The position numbers and the translations under genes are program-made. DNA of 11,553 nt from Acidobacteriota bacterium (lineage in GTDB: Bacteria > Acidobacteriota > Polarisedimenticolia > QHYA01): assembly GCA_003223995.1 (NCBI GenBank), contig QHYA01000245.1, forward strand, positions 1 through 11,553, read 5' to 3'. This document shows positions 5,137 to 11,553 of the stretch, piece by piece (position 1 is the stretch's first letter; each line of letters starts with the position of its first letter). Under the pieces are notes generated by a model. That model saw nothing but the letters and a program-made list of their open reading frames with translations. It was not told the DNA's origin and did not search any database.

Positions 5137-8100
5137 ATCATCGAGTTCTCGGCGCACAACCGCTTCATCGTCATCGTGCTGACGGCTTTCGCAATGGCGC
5201 TCGCTGTGTACGCGATGAAGAGCGTCCCGCTCGATGCCATCCCCGACCTCTCCGATACGCAGGTGATCGTGTTCTCGCGCTGGGATCGCAGCCCGGACAT
5301 CATGGAGGATCAGGTCACCTATCCGATCATCACGGCGCTGCTTGGAGTGCCGAGGGTCAAGTCGGTCCGCGGCTTTTCCGATTTCGGCTTCTCTTACGTC
5401 TACGTCATCTTCCAGGACGGAACGGACATCTACTGGGCCCGCAGTCGCACGCTCGAGTACCTGAGCAAGATCCTGCCCCGGCTGCCCGAGGGGGTCAGGA
5501 CCGAGCTGGGGCCCGATGCGACGGGGGTCGGCTGGGTCTACCAGTACGCCCTGGTTGATCGGTCGGGCAGGCACGATCTGTCCGAGCTGCGCTCCTTTCA
5601 GGACTGGTATCTCCGGTACTGGCTCCAGAGCGTTCCCGGTGTGGCCGAGGTGGCCTCCATCGGAGGCTTCCAGAAGCAGTACCACCGCGGATACGCGCGT
5701 TCGGTCGAGGACATCGAGCGGATCGTCGTCGGCGACAACGGCAAAGGGACCCCGGTCCTGATCCGGGACGTCGCGCGCGTCGCGATGGGGCCGGACATCC
5801 GGCGGGGTGTGGTCGATCTCGACGGCATCGGCGACACGGTCGGGGGTGTCGTCGTGATGAGGCACGGCGAGAACGCCCTGAACGTGATCGATGGCGTCAA
5901 GAAGAAGATCGAGGAGGTGCGCCCTTCGTTTCCGGAAGGGATCGAAATGGTGACGACATACGATCGCTCGGATCTCATCCGGCGCTCCATCGACAACCTC
6001 GAGCACGAGCTGTTTCTCGAGGTGCTCATCGTCAGCCTTGTGATCCTGGTCTTCCTCTGGCACATCCCCTCCTCCGTCGTTCCCATCATCACCATCCCGG
6101 TCTCCGTCCTGCTCGCCTTCATCCCGATGCAGGCCATCGGAGTGACCTCAAACATCATGTCCTTGGCCGGGATCGCCATGAGCATCGGTGTCCTGGTGGA
6201 CGGGGCGATCGTGGAAGTGGAGAACGCCTACAAGAAGCTCCAGCTCTGGGAGGCGGGCGGGGGCGCCGGGGACTTCCACCAGGTGCGGCTGCAAGCTCTC
6301 AAGGAGGTCGGCCCCGCCGTCTTCTTCTCGCTGCTCGTCATCGCCGTGGCCTTCCTGCCAATCTTCACCCTGGTGGACCAGGAAGGCCGCCTCTTCAAGC
6401 CGCTGGCGTACACGAAGAACCTGTCGATGGCCATTGCGGCCCTTCTCGCCATCACGCTCAACCCGGCGACGAGGATGCTCTTCATCCGGATGGAGCGGTT
6501 CCGGTTCCGCCCCCGCTGGCTGTCGTGGCTGACCAGCCAGGCGCTCGTCGGCACCTATTATCCCGAAGAGAGTCACCCGATCAGCAGGATTCTGTTCGGG
6601 ATCTACGAGCCCGTCTGCCGGCTGGTTCTCGATTGGCCAAAGACCACGATCGCGGCCGCGTTGCTTCTGGTCGTGACCACGATCCCGGTGTACTTGAGCC
6701 TGGGCTCGGAGTTCTTCCCTCCGCTCGACGAGGGGTCGCTGCTCTACATGCCCACGACGCTGCCGGGGCTTTCGGTGACCGAGGCGCAACGCCTCCTGCA
6801 GATCTCGGACAAGCTGATCGCGGAGGTCCCCGAGGTCGTGAGGGTCTTCGGAAAGGCCGGGCGCGTGGAGAGCTCGACGGACCCGGCGCCGCTGTCGATG
6901 TTCGAGACGACCATCCTTCTCAAGCCTCATTCCGAGTGGCGGCGGGTGCCGCGCTTCTATTCGAGATGGCCGGAGTGGCTGCAGGCCCCTCTCCGGCGCA
7001 TCTGGAGCGACCGGATCGGCGTGGAGGACCTGAAGACCGAGCTGGACCAGAAGCTCCATTTCCCGGGCGTCACCAACGCCTGGACGATGCCCATCAAGAA
7101 TCGGCTCGACATGCTGACGACGGGCATCCGCACCCCCATCGGCATCAAGATCTTCGGCCCGGACCTGGCGGTGACGGAGCGGATCGGCGCCCAGGTCGAG
7201 GCGACGCTGCGCGAGCTCCCTCGCACGAGGAGCATCTATGCCGAGCGGACGGCCGGGGGATATTTCCTCGACTTCGATCTTCGCCGGGACGATCTGGCCC
7301 GCTATGGCCTCACTGTGCAGGAGGCCGAGATGGTCATCATGTCGGCCATCGGCGGCGATTCGGTCACCACGACCATCGAGGGGCGCGAACGGTACACCGT
7401 CAACGTCCGTTACGCCCGCGAGATGCGGGACAACCTCGAGGGGCTGAGGAGGGTGCTAGTCCCGACTCCATCCGGCGCGCAGGTCCCCCTCGCCCAGCTC
7501 GCCGACATCCGGATGACCGCGGGGCCGTCCATGATCCGCGACGAGAACGGGATGCTGGCCGGCTATGTCTATGTGGACATCTCCGGATCGGACATCGGCG
7601 GCTACGTCCAGCAGGCCAAGCAGGCCGTCTCCCGCACCGTCAGGCTCCCTCCGGGCTACACGATCCAGTGGAGCGGGCAGTACGAGAACATGCTGCGGGT
7701 GAGGGAGCGGTTGAAGATCGTCGTCCCGATCACGATCTTCATCATCTTCATCCTCCTCTACATGAACACCCGCTCGGCGGTGAAGGCCACGATCGTCCTG
7801 CTGGCCGTCCCCTTCTCGCTGGTCGGCGCCGTCTGGCTGCTCTACGCGCTGGGCTACAACATCTCCATCGCTGTCTGGGTCGGGATGATCGCCCTGATGG
7901 GGCTGGACGCGGAGACGGGGGTCTTCATGCTGCTGTTTCTCGACCTGGCCTACCATGAGGCCGTGCGCGCTGGGAAGATGAGGACCCGCGAGGAGCTGAG
8001 AGAGGCGATCATCCACGGCGCCGTGAAGAGGATCCGGCCCAAGATGATGACGGTTGCCGCGGCCTTCATGGGGCTGATGCCGATCATGTGGTCGCTCGGC

Positions 8101-8274
8101 ACCGGGGCGGACATGATGAAGCGCGTCGTGGCACCGATGGTCGGCGGCCTGGTCACCAGCTTCGTCCTCGAGCTTCTCGTCTATCCGCCGATCTACGAGA
8201 TCTGGAAGTGGAGATTCGAGATGAAGCACGGGTCTATGGTTCCGCCTGTGCAGGCCGGCGGTCTGGGAAGATGA
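5125..8274 (+). CDS. cusA: CusA-type Cu(I)/Ag(I) RND efflux pump with a gap in its docking region
   Basis: Inner-membrane proton antiporter of the heavy-metal-efflux RND family. Start 5125 (1049 residues) gives MVEKIIEFS, which matches the family N-terminus; ATG 5095 and TTG 5065 would add 10 or 20 repeat-encoded residues. Landmarks include DAIPDLSD and QVTYP near the N-terminus, LVDGAIVEVENAYK in TM4 with D359, and the methionines corresponding to the E. coli CusA substrate triad: M542 (LLYMP), M592 (PLSMFETT) and M663 (LDMLTTG). The proton-relay partners E930 (DAETGVFML) and K973 (RPKMMTV) are also kept. The Met triad points to Cu(I)/Ag(I) rather than Zn/Co/Ni. At KQY-H-RGY (residues 184-190) about 45 residues found in relatives are absent: the stretch running from the conserved DP-x-RL helix to EYMVR. 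In AcrB the corresponding segment belongs to the docking subdomain DN. The rest is full length and well conserved. The TGA overlaps a following ATG. Confidence 0.93.
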   Translation: MVEKIIEFSAHNRFIVIVLTAFAMALAVYAMKSVPLDAIPDLSDTQVIVFSRWDRSPDIMEDQVTYPIITALLGVPRVKSVRGFSDFGFSYVYVIFQDGTDIYWARSRTLEYLSKILPRLPEGVRTELGPDATGVGWVYQYALVDRSGRHDLSELRSFQDWYLRYWLQSVPGVAEVASIGGFQKQYHRGYARSVEDIERIVVGDNGKGTPVLIRDVARVAMGPDIRRGVVDLDGIGDTVGGVVVMRHGENALNVIDGVKKKIEEVRPSFPEGIEMVTTYDRSDLIRRSIDNLEHELFLEVLIVSLVILVFLWHIPSSVVPIITIPVSVLLAFIPMQAIGVTSNIMSLAGIAMSIGVLVDGAIVEVENAYKKLQLWEAGGGAGDFHQVRLQALKEVGPAVFFSLLVIAVAFLPIFTLVDQEGRLFKPLAYTKNLSMAIAALLAITLNPATRMLFIRMERFRFRPRWLSWLTSQALVGTYYPEESHPISRILFGIYEPVCRLVLDWPKTTIAAALLLVVTTIPVYLSLGSEFFPPLDEGSLLYMPTTLPGLSVTEAQRLLQISDKLIAEVPEVVRVFGKAGRVESSTDPAPLSMFETTILLKPHSEWRRVPRFYSRWPEWLQAPLRRIWSDRIGVEDLKTELDQKLHFPGVTNAWTMPIKNRLDMLTTGIRTPIGIKIFGPDLAVTERIGAQVEATLRELPRTRSIYAERTAGGYFLDFDLRRDDLARYGLTVQEAEMVIMSAIGGDSVTTTIEGRERYTVNVRYAREMRDNLEGLRRVLVPTPSGAQVPLAQLADIRMTAGPSMIRDENGMLAGYVYVDISGSDIGGYVQQAKQAVSRTVRLPPGYTIQWSGQYENMLRVRERLKIVVPITIFIIFILLYMNTRSAVKATIVLLAVPFSLVGAVWLLYALGYNISIAVWVGMIALMGLDAETGVFMLLFLDLAYHEAVRAGKMRTREELREAIIHGAVKRIRPKMMTVAAAFMGLMPIMWSLGTGADMMKRVVAPMVGGLVTSFVLELLVYPPIYEIWKWRFEMKHGSMVPPVQAGGLGR

Positions 8275-8366
8275 GCAGCATGCCGCACGATGACCGCCGG
8301 GAGCACGCCCGCTCGAGCCGGGAGCGTTTCTTTCCGATCCCCATCGTCCCGAACGAATGGAGTTGA
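8271..8366 (+). CDS. Tiny ORF coupled to the cusA stop by ATGA
   Basis: A 31-residue ORF starts at the ATG overlapping the cusA TGA. A second start at 8280 (28 residues) has GGGAAG (8265-8270) nine bases upstream. The product begins with a His/Arg/Asp-rich stretch and ends FFPIPIVPNEWS. Third-position GC is high (about 26 of 31 codons), as in the true genes here. There is no signal peptide and no family I recognise. It may be a small cytoplasmic peptide, the remnant of a further operon gene, or chance. Confidence 0.3.
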   Translation: MSSMPHDDRREHARSSRERFFPIPIVPNEWS

Positions 8367-8434
8367 ACCCGGCCGAATTCGTGAGCACGTGCCGAAGGAT
8401 CTGATCGACTAGCCATCCGGCATCTCCACGGCGC

Positions 8435-8503
8435 ACGCTCGTAGTTCAGCAGGATAGAGTGTCCCGCAGCCGCGGGTCGGGCGTTCAAGTCGCTCCAGGC
8501 GCG
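8435..8503 (+). pseudogene. Degenerate tRNA-Arg-like sequence
   Basis: The segment reads like a worn bacterial tRNA-Arg. TA (8442-8443) is followed by a D-arm GTTC-AGCAGGATA-GAGT (8444-8460), and a good T-arm GGGCG-TTCAAGT-CGCTC (8479-8495) keeps the TTCAAGT loop. The acceptor arms 8435-8441 and 8496-8502 pair at five of seven positions. The anticodon arm is about five bases too short: CCCGC-AGCC-GCGGG (8463-8476) is a simple hairpin without a 7-base loop. The 3' end is GGCA, not CCA. It is therefore not a working tRNA. A tRNA relic could mark an old integration site beside the copper locus. Confidence 0.45.
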
Positions 8504-8518
8504 GCAAGTTCTTCTCGC

Positions 8519-8550
8519 ACGCAGGCGGTGTACCAGCGTACACGGTGCGT
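8519..8550 (+). promoter_or_regulatory. Nested inverted repeat upstream of the HEAT-repeat gene
   Basis: The core is GTGTAC-CAGC-GTACAC (8528-8543) with perfect 6-bp arms, flanked by ACGCA (8519-8523) and its complement TGCGT (8546-8550). A self-complementary CTGCATGCAG follows at 8552-8561. It lies about 85 bp before the GTG start at 8636. It could be an operator for that gene or a weak terminator hairpin for the copper operon; no T-run follows. Confidence 0.3.
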
Positions 8551-8635
8551 CCTGCATGCAGCAACATGGCGTGTGTCCGGGCCCTTCGTCCTTTCGAGGA
8601 GCGTATGCTTCTGGCAGTAGGGAGATTCCTTCACC

Positions 8636-9361
8636 GTGATCTCTCCGAAGCGCTCGTCACTTGGCATCCTCGGCGTCGTCGTCGCAGCCCTCGTCGTGGC
8701 GGAGTCACCGCTGATCCTCGGGCAGACCGGGCGGAAGACCCTTCGGGAGGCACTGAACGCTTACGAGGAGTCAGCGGAGAAGCTCGGTGCCTCGGGATCG
8801 CCTCTCGAACGCGCGCAGGCGATCAAGGCCCTTTCCATCTTGGCTTCCCCTCGCTACGCGACGGGACGCGACCGGTGGGCCGCGGACTCATCGAGGGATG
8901 TCCGAGTCGCGGTTCTTGACGCCATTTCACGGATGGGAGATGGCTCGCCAGAAGCGAAGGCGATCGTCCTAGGAAGTTTGAAGAGCGAAAACACTCACAT
9001 TCCATCCTACGCCTGGCGCGCGCTCGGGCAGATCAAGCTTCGCCTCGACTTCAGCGCCGTGTGGAGACCGGAGAGCCCATTGACGGCCTGGAGCGAGTTC
9101 GACAGGGGCTTCGGCCCGCCGCTGAACCAGGTGGACGGTATCGCTTTAGCGCGCCCATGGAAGGATCCTGCATGGACGAAACTGTCTCGGACCTGCGTTG
9201 TCTCCGGGAGATGCTCGATCACGCTCGGGCCGAGATCAGCACGTTGGCTTCGTTCTCGCTCGTCATGGCAAAGGATCGAGAGCACCTGTCGAGATTGGGA
9301 CGCTGCTTATCGGGGAAGCCAAAGAACACGGGATCCACCGCGGAATGTTCGACGAGCGTGA
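8636..9361 (+). CDS. Exported HEAT-repeat protein (C-terminal part probably off-frame)
   Basis: The GTG start at 8636 has AGGGAG (8619-8624) eleven bases upstream. The N-terminus is a typical Sec signal (SPKRSS, hydrophobic core at residues 9-28, cut near LILGQT). Residues 57-133 have the helix-pair spacing of HEAT repeats (AQAIKALSIL; DVRVAVLDAISRMGD; YAWRALGQI). HEAT repeats serve as protein-binding scaffolds; the partner is unknown. From about residue 180 the product becomes Arg/Ser/Trp-rich without pattern, and third-position GC falls to about 53 percent (6 of 19 codons in the last 60 bp). The overlapping frame meanwhile shows about 73 percent. The genuine protein thus probably ends, or shifts frame, near 9130-9180. 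The formal stop TGA (9359-9361) overlaps an ATG at 9361 of the next frame. Confidence 0.55.
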   Translation: MISPKRSSLGILGVVVAALVVAESPLILGQTGRKTLREALNAYEESAEKLGASGSPLERAQAIKALSILASPRYATGRDRWAADSSRDVRVAVLDAISRMGDGSPEAKAIVLGSLKSENTHIPSYAWRALGQIKLRLDFSAVWRPESPLTAWSEFDRGFGPPLNQVDGIALARPWKDPAWTKLSRTCVVSGRCSITLGPRSARWLRSRSSWQRIESTCRDWDAAYRGSQRTRDPPRNVRRA

Positions 9362-11553
9362 TGGACGAGCAGGTGCTCCGGGCCGCCATCCCGTTTCTCG
9401 ATCGCGAGGCCCTGGTGGCACTGGAGGGGCGGGACCCCGCCCAGTGGCTATGGGAGGTCCAGAACGAGCTCAGGGGGCGTGGAGAGCCTTTCTCGTACGC
9501 GGAGCTCGAGCCGCGGGTCGCTGGACTCCAGCCGCTCCGCCACTACGACCCGGACCGTCCCTACAGCGATGCCGAACGCGCGGCTGCAAGACACGCCGAC
9601 GTCGTGAAGAACGCTCTCACCGGTGCGATAGTGCGCGAGTCACGTTACGACGCCTTGAACCGACTGATCGCGAGAGCGCTAAGGCAGCCGCATCCTTTCC
9701 GTGATCTTCGAGACCTGAACGACGCCCTGTGGGCCGCGCCGGAGTTCCTCGCATCCCTGCCCGCAGACGTGGCGCATCAGAACTACCTCACTGTCAAGCA
9801 ATGGGTCGGCGATCGGAAGCCTGAACGGTACGTACCTCACTACGACGACACCGGCATCTGCGAGGCTCTTCGGACTCTCGGCACACTAGCGCGGGGCGAC
9901 GACTATGAGCAACTGTGGCGTGATCTTCGTGGCGCCGAAGATCCGCTCGAGGATCTCCAACGACTCATTCCTGTCATCTGGGGCTTCACCCGGCGCTCGG
10001 AAGGGCTGCGGCGTCTTCTCGCAAGCGGGCAGCGTCAGGGATGGTTCCAGGGTGGAGACAATTTCTACGATCTCCTCAATGGCACCGAGCCCGATCCGCC
10101 GCTGCCGGATCCCTGCGTTGGCAGGCCTCATGTGGCGTCCTGGGACCCCTTCGGAGTGCCCTCCGATACGCTGTCCTTCCTGGGTCTGAAAAGGACGCTC
10201 GCCGCAGACCTCGAGGGGATCTATCCCCTCCGTGACACGCAGGCGCTCGGTCGCGACTTCCTACGGCTTCGCCGTCTCGGAGAAAGAATCGGCGATCCGG
10301 TCGAAGCGCTGGAGCTGTTCTGGGACTCCCGCGAGCCCGTCCGAGTCGCCGCAAGTCGCCTGTTCGAAGGGGCTCGCCCTCGCGGCCCATTCCCTCCCGC
10401 GGACCGCAGCTCCGCGGGCTCCCGAGTGTGGTACGCGACACTCCGCGCGCGGCTGATGGGTTTCTCCTTCGCTCCACCGTCGCCTCCAGGACCGGAGCTT
10501 GACCAAGAGCAGAGGGGTTATCTGGAAGCGCTTCTCAAGAAGGAAAGAGAGAAGTTCTTCAAGGCCTTGATAGACGGCGCGCAGCGGCCCCTTGCTTCAG
10601 CAATAGTCTGTGGAGGACAACCCCGGACGAAAGCCCTGGTCTTCCTGCCTTACGCTGGCTTTCTCCTCTCGACGACCACCTATCAGAACGAAGTGCGAGG
10701 CCTGCTGGAGTCTTCTGATGCTGATCTGCGGCACGGAGCGGCCTGGGCTCTCTGGCTCCGGTTTCGAGACGCCGGGGCCGTTCGCGTCTTCCTCGAAGAT
10801 GCTTCGAACCCCGACCTCATGGTTCGGGCGCGGGCCCTCGACGCTCTCCAGATGATCCGGTACCCGGAGGCCACGCCGCTCTTCCCGCCGCTGCTGAAGG
10901 ACTCGAGTCCGGAGCTGCGACAGGTCGGTCTGTGGGGTGTGCGGGGCTTCAGCGTCCGAAGCGCTTTGCCAGAGGTAGAGAACCTCGTCCTCGACGACAA
11001 CGCTGCCGTCGCGGAAACGGCCATCGATGTTCTCGGATCCCTCAGGCCGCCCGAGGCGCGGCCTCTCCTGATGCGATTGCTGGGCGGGCCGGAACGTCTC
11101 GCCTGGAAAGCGTCGACGGCTCTTTCAGGTTTCCGCACCAATTCCGACATCGATGCTCTCGTCACCCGCCTGGTGGACAAGTCCGCTTCCGAGCGGGAGC
11201 GCTGGCTGATTCTCGGCGTTCTCACGGAGATCACTGCCCATCCCTCCCCACAGTTGTGGCCTTCGGCCCCTCTGCAGCGACCCGCGGTTCCGCTCGCGCC
11301 TGAGACGACACGCGAGTGGCAGGATTGGTGGAACCGCAACCGTAGAGAGAACGCCGGCGAAAAGTTCAGGAGCAACGTCGCGACGCTCGTCGAGCATTTC
11401 CTGAAGGGAGACGATCGGGAGGCGAGCATGGCGTCCTGGTCGCTGCAGCGTCTGGTGCCTGAGCTCGCTCCCTATACGACCAGCCATCCGCCCACCCCAA
11501 GAGACCGGGAATTCGTCGAGCGCTGGTGGCGTGACGCGCGCGGAAGCGACCCC
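9172..11553 (+). CDS. Large HEAT-repeat protein (3' partial)
   Basis: The frame is open from 8920 to the window end, giving at least 794 residues from ATG 9172. That start has GGAAGGA (9159-9165) six bases upstream. A later ATG at 9361 overlaps the stop of the preceding ORF (TGATG), but the 63 codons between 9172 and 9360 already look coding (MDETVSDLRCL, DHARAEISTL). Residues 65-500 are rich in helical, charged segments that I cannot assign to a family. Residues about 504-680 contain roughly six HEAT-like units of about 30 residues (for example LRHGAAWALW; VRARALDALQMI; LRQVGLWGVRGF; AETAIDVLGSLRP; PEARPLLMRLL). The end has an aromatic segment (WQDWWNRNRRE). No signal peptide is present at 9172. 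If joined to the upstream ORF by a frame change, it would form one exported HEAT protein of more than 960 residues. Confidence 0.62.
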   Translation, partial: MDETVSDLRCLREMLDHARAEISTLASFSLVMAKDREHLSRLGRCLSGKPKNTGSTAECSTSVMDEQVLRAAIPFLDREALVALEGRDPAQWLWEVQNELRGRGEPFSYAELEPRVAGLQPLRHYDPDRPYSDAERAAARHADVVKNALTGAIVRESRYDALNRLIARALRQPHPFRDLRDLNDALWAAPEFLASLPADVAHQNYLTVKQWVGDRKPERYVPHYDDTGICEALRTLGTLARGDDYEQLWRDLRGAEDPLEDLQRLIPVIWGFTRRSEGLRRLLASGQRQGWFQGGDNFYDLLNGTEPDPPLPDPCVGRPHVASWDPFGVPSDTLSFLGLKRTLAADLEGIYPLRDTQALGRDFLRLRRLGERIGDPVEALELFWDSREPVRVAASRLFEGARPRGPFPPADRSSAGSRVWYATLRARLMGFSFAPPSPPGPELDQEQRGYLEALLKKEREKFFKALIDGAQRPLASAIVCGGQPRTKALVFLPYAGFLLSTTTYQNEVRGLLESSDADLRHGAAWALWLRFRDAGAVRVFLEDASNPDLMVRARALDALQMIRYPEATPLFPPLLKDSSPELRQVGLWGVRGFSVRSALPEVENLVLDDNAAVAETAIDVLGSLRPPEARPLLMRLLGGPERLAWKASTALSGFRTNSDIDALVTRLVDKSASERERWLILGVLTEITAHPSPQLWPSAPLQRPAVPLAPETTREWQDWWNRNRRENAGEKFRSNVATLVEHFLKGDDREASMASWSLQRLVPELAPYTTSHPPTPRDREFVERWWRDARGSDP

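Noticed and set aside
4672..6063. 463-codon reverse-strand ORF over cusB/cusA
   Set aside because: His/Asp-rich composition typical of the antisense frame, and it spans two strongly conserved forward genes.
6525..7958. 477-codon forward ORF inside cusA
   Set aside because: It is an out-of-frame reading of the pump, Arg/His/Gly-rich with no domain pattern.
7456..8436. 326-codon reverse-strand ORF over the 3' end of cusA
   Set aside because: It mirrors the conserved TM8-TM12 region of the pump, and its own translation is charged low complexity.
8435..8503. Functional tRNA-Arg gene
   Set aside because: The anticodon arm is about five bases too short, no valid anticodon loop exists, two acceptor positions mismatch and CCA is absent.
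9361..11553. ATG 9361 (TGATG overlap) as the start of the large HEAT gene
   Set aside because: The frame is already coding-like from 9172, where a better ribosome site exists; 9361 stays as an alternative start.

Overview
The window is GC-rich with strong GC bias at third codon positions. It carries an RND-type tripartite efflux operon, an outer-membrane channel gene and several exported proteins, so the host is a Gram-negative bacterium. The style of the pump (HME-RND with an HMBD-bearing adaptor) and the exported HEAT-repeat proteins would suit Acidobacteriota, Myxococcota or a related environmental lineage. This is inference; no marker gene fixes the taxon. All supported genes are on the + strand.

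Left edge (1-810): the 3' end of a gene for a Pro/Ala-rich protein with a C-terminal carboxypeptidase-regulatory-like beta-sandwich, closed by a strong hairpin at its stop codon.

Centre (about 880-8370): a copper/silver efflux locus. A control region holds a tandem 10-bp repeat, a sigma70-like promoter and an inverted repeat at the expected transcription start. Then come a small exported Cys-rich protein (1024-1392), a non-coding gap with a 14-bp inverted repeat, a NosL-like Cys/His/Met-rich lipoprotein (1835-2374), a CusC-type outer-membrane channel (2371-3693), a CusB-type adaptor with two metal-binding modules (3686-5047) and a CusA-type pump (5125-8274) that keeps the Met triad and the proton-relay residues. 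The last genes are tightly packed: CTGA and ATGAATAG overlaps, then a tiny ATGA-coupled ORF after cusA. The likely division of labour is that the small proteins bind or chaperone periplasmic Cu(I), the adaptor hands it over, and the pump and channel export it. No regulator gene lies in the window.

The most unusual signal is that adaptor and pump each appear to lack an internal segment, in frame. In CusB about 40 residues of the alpha-hairpin are gone; in CusA about 45 residues of the region that corresponds to the AcrB docking (DN) insertion are gone. Both parts face the outer-membrane channel. In addition, the cusA start region is a tandem repeat giving three in-frame start codons, and the channel gene has no ATG/GTG/TTG start where its signal peptide begins.

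Right part (8370-11553): a degenerate tRNA-Arg-like sequence, an inverted repeat, an exported HEAT-repeat ORF (8636-9361) and a second, larger HEAT-repeat ORF (from about 9172, running off the window) in the -1 frame relative to the first. Coding signal switches frame near 9130-9180, so the two may be one frameshifted gene.
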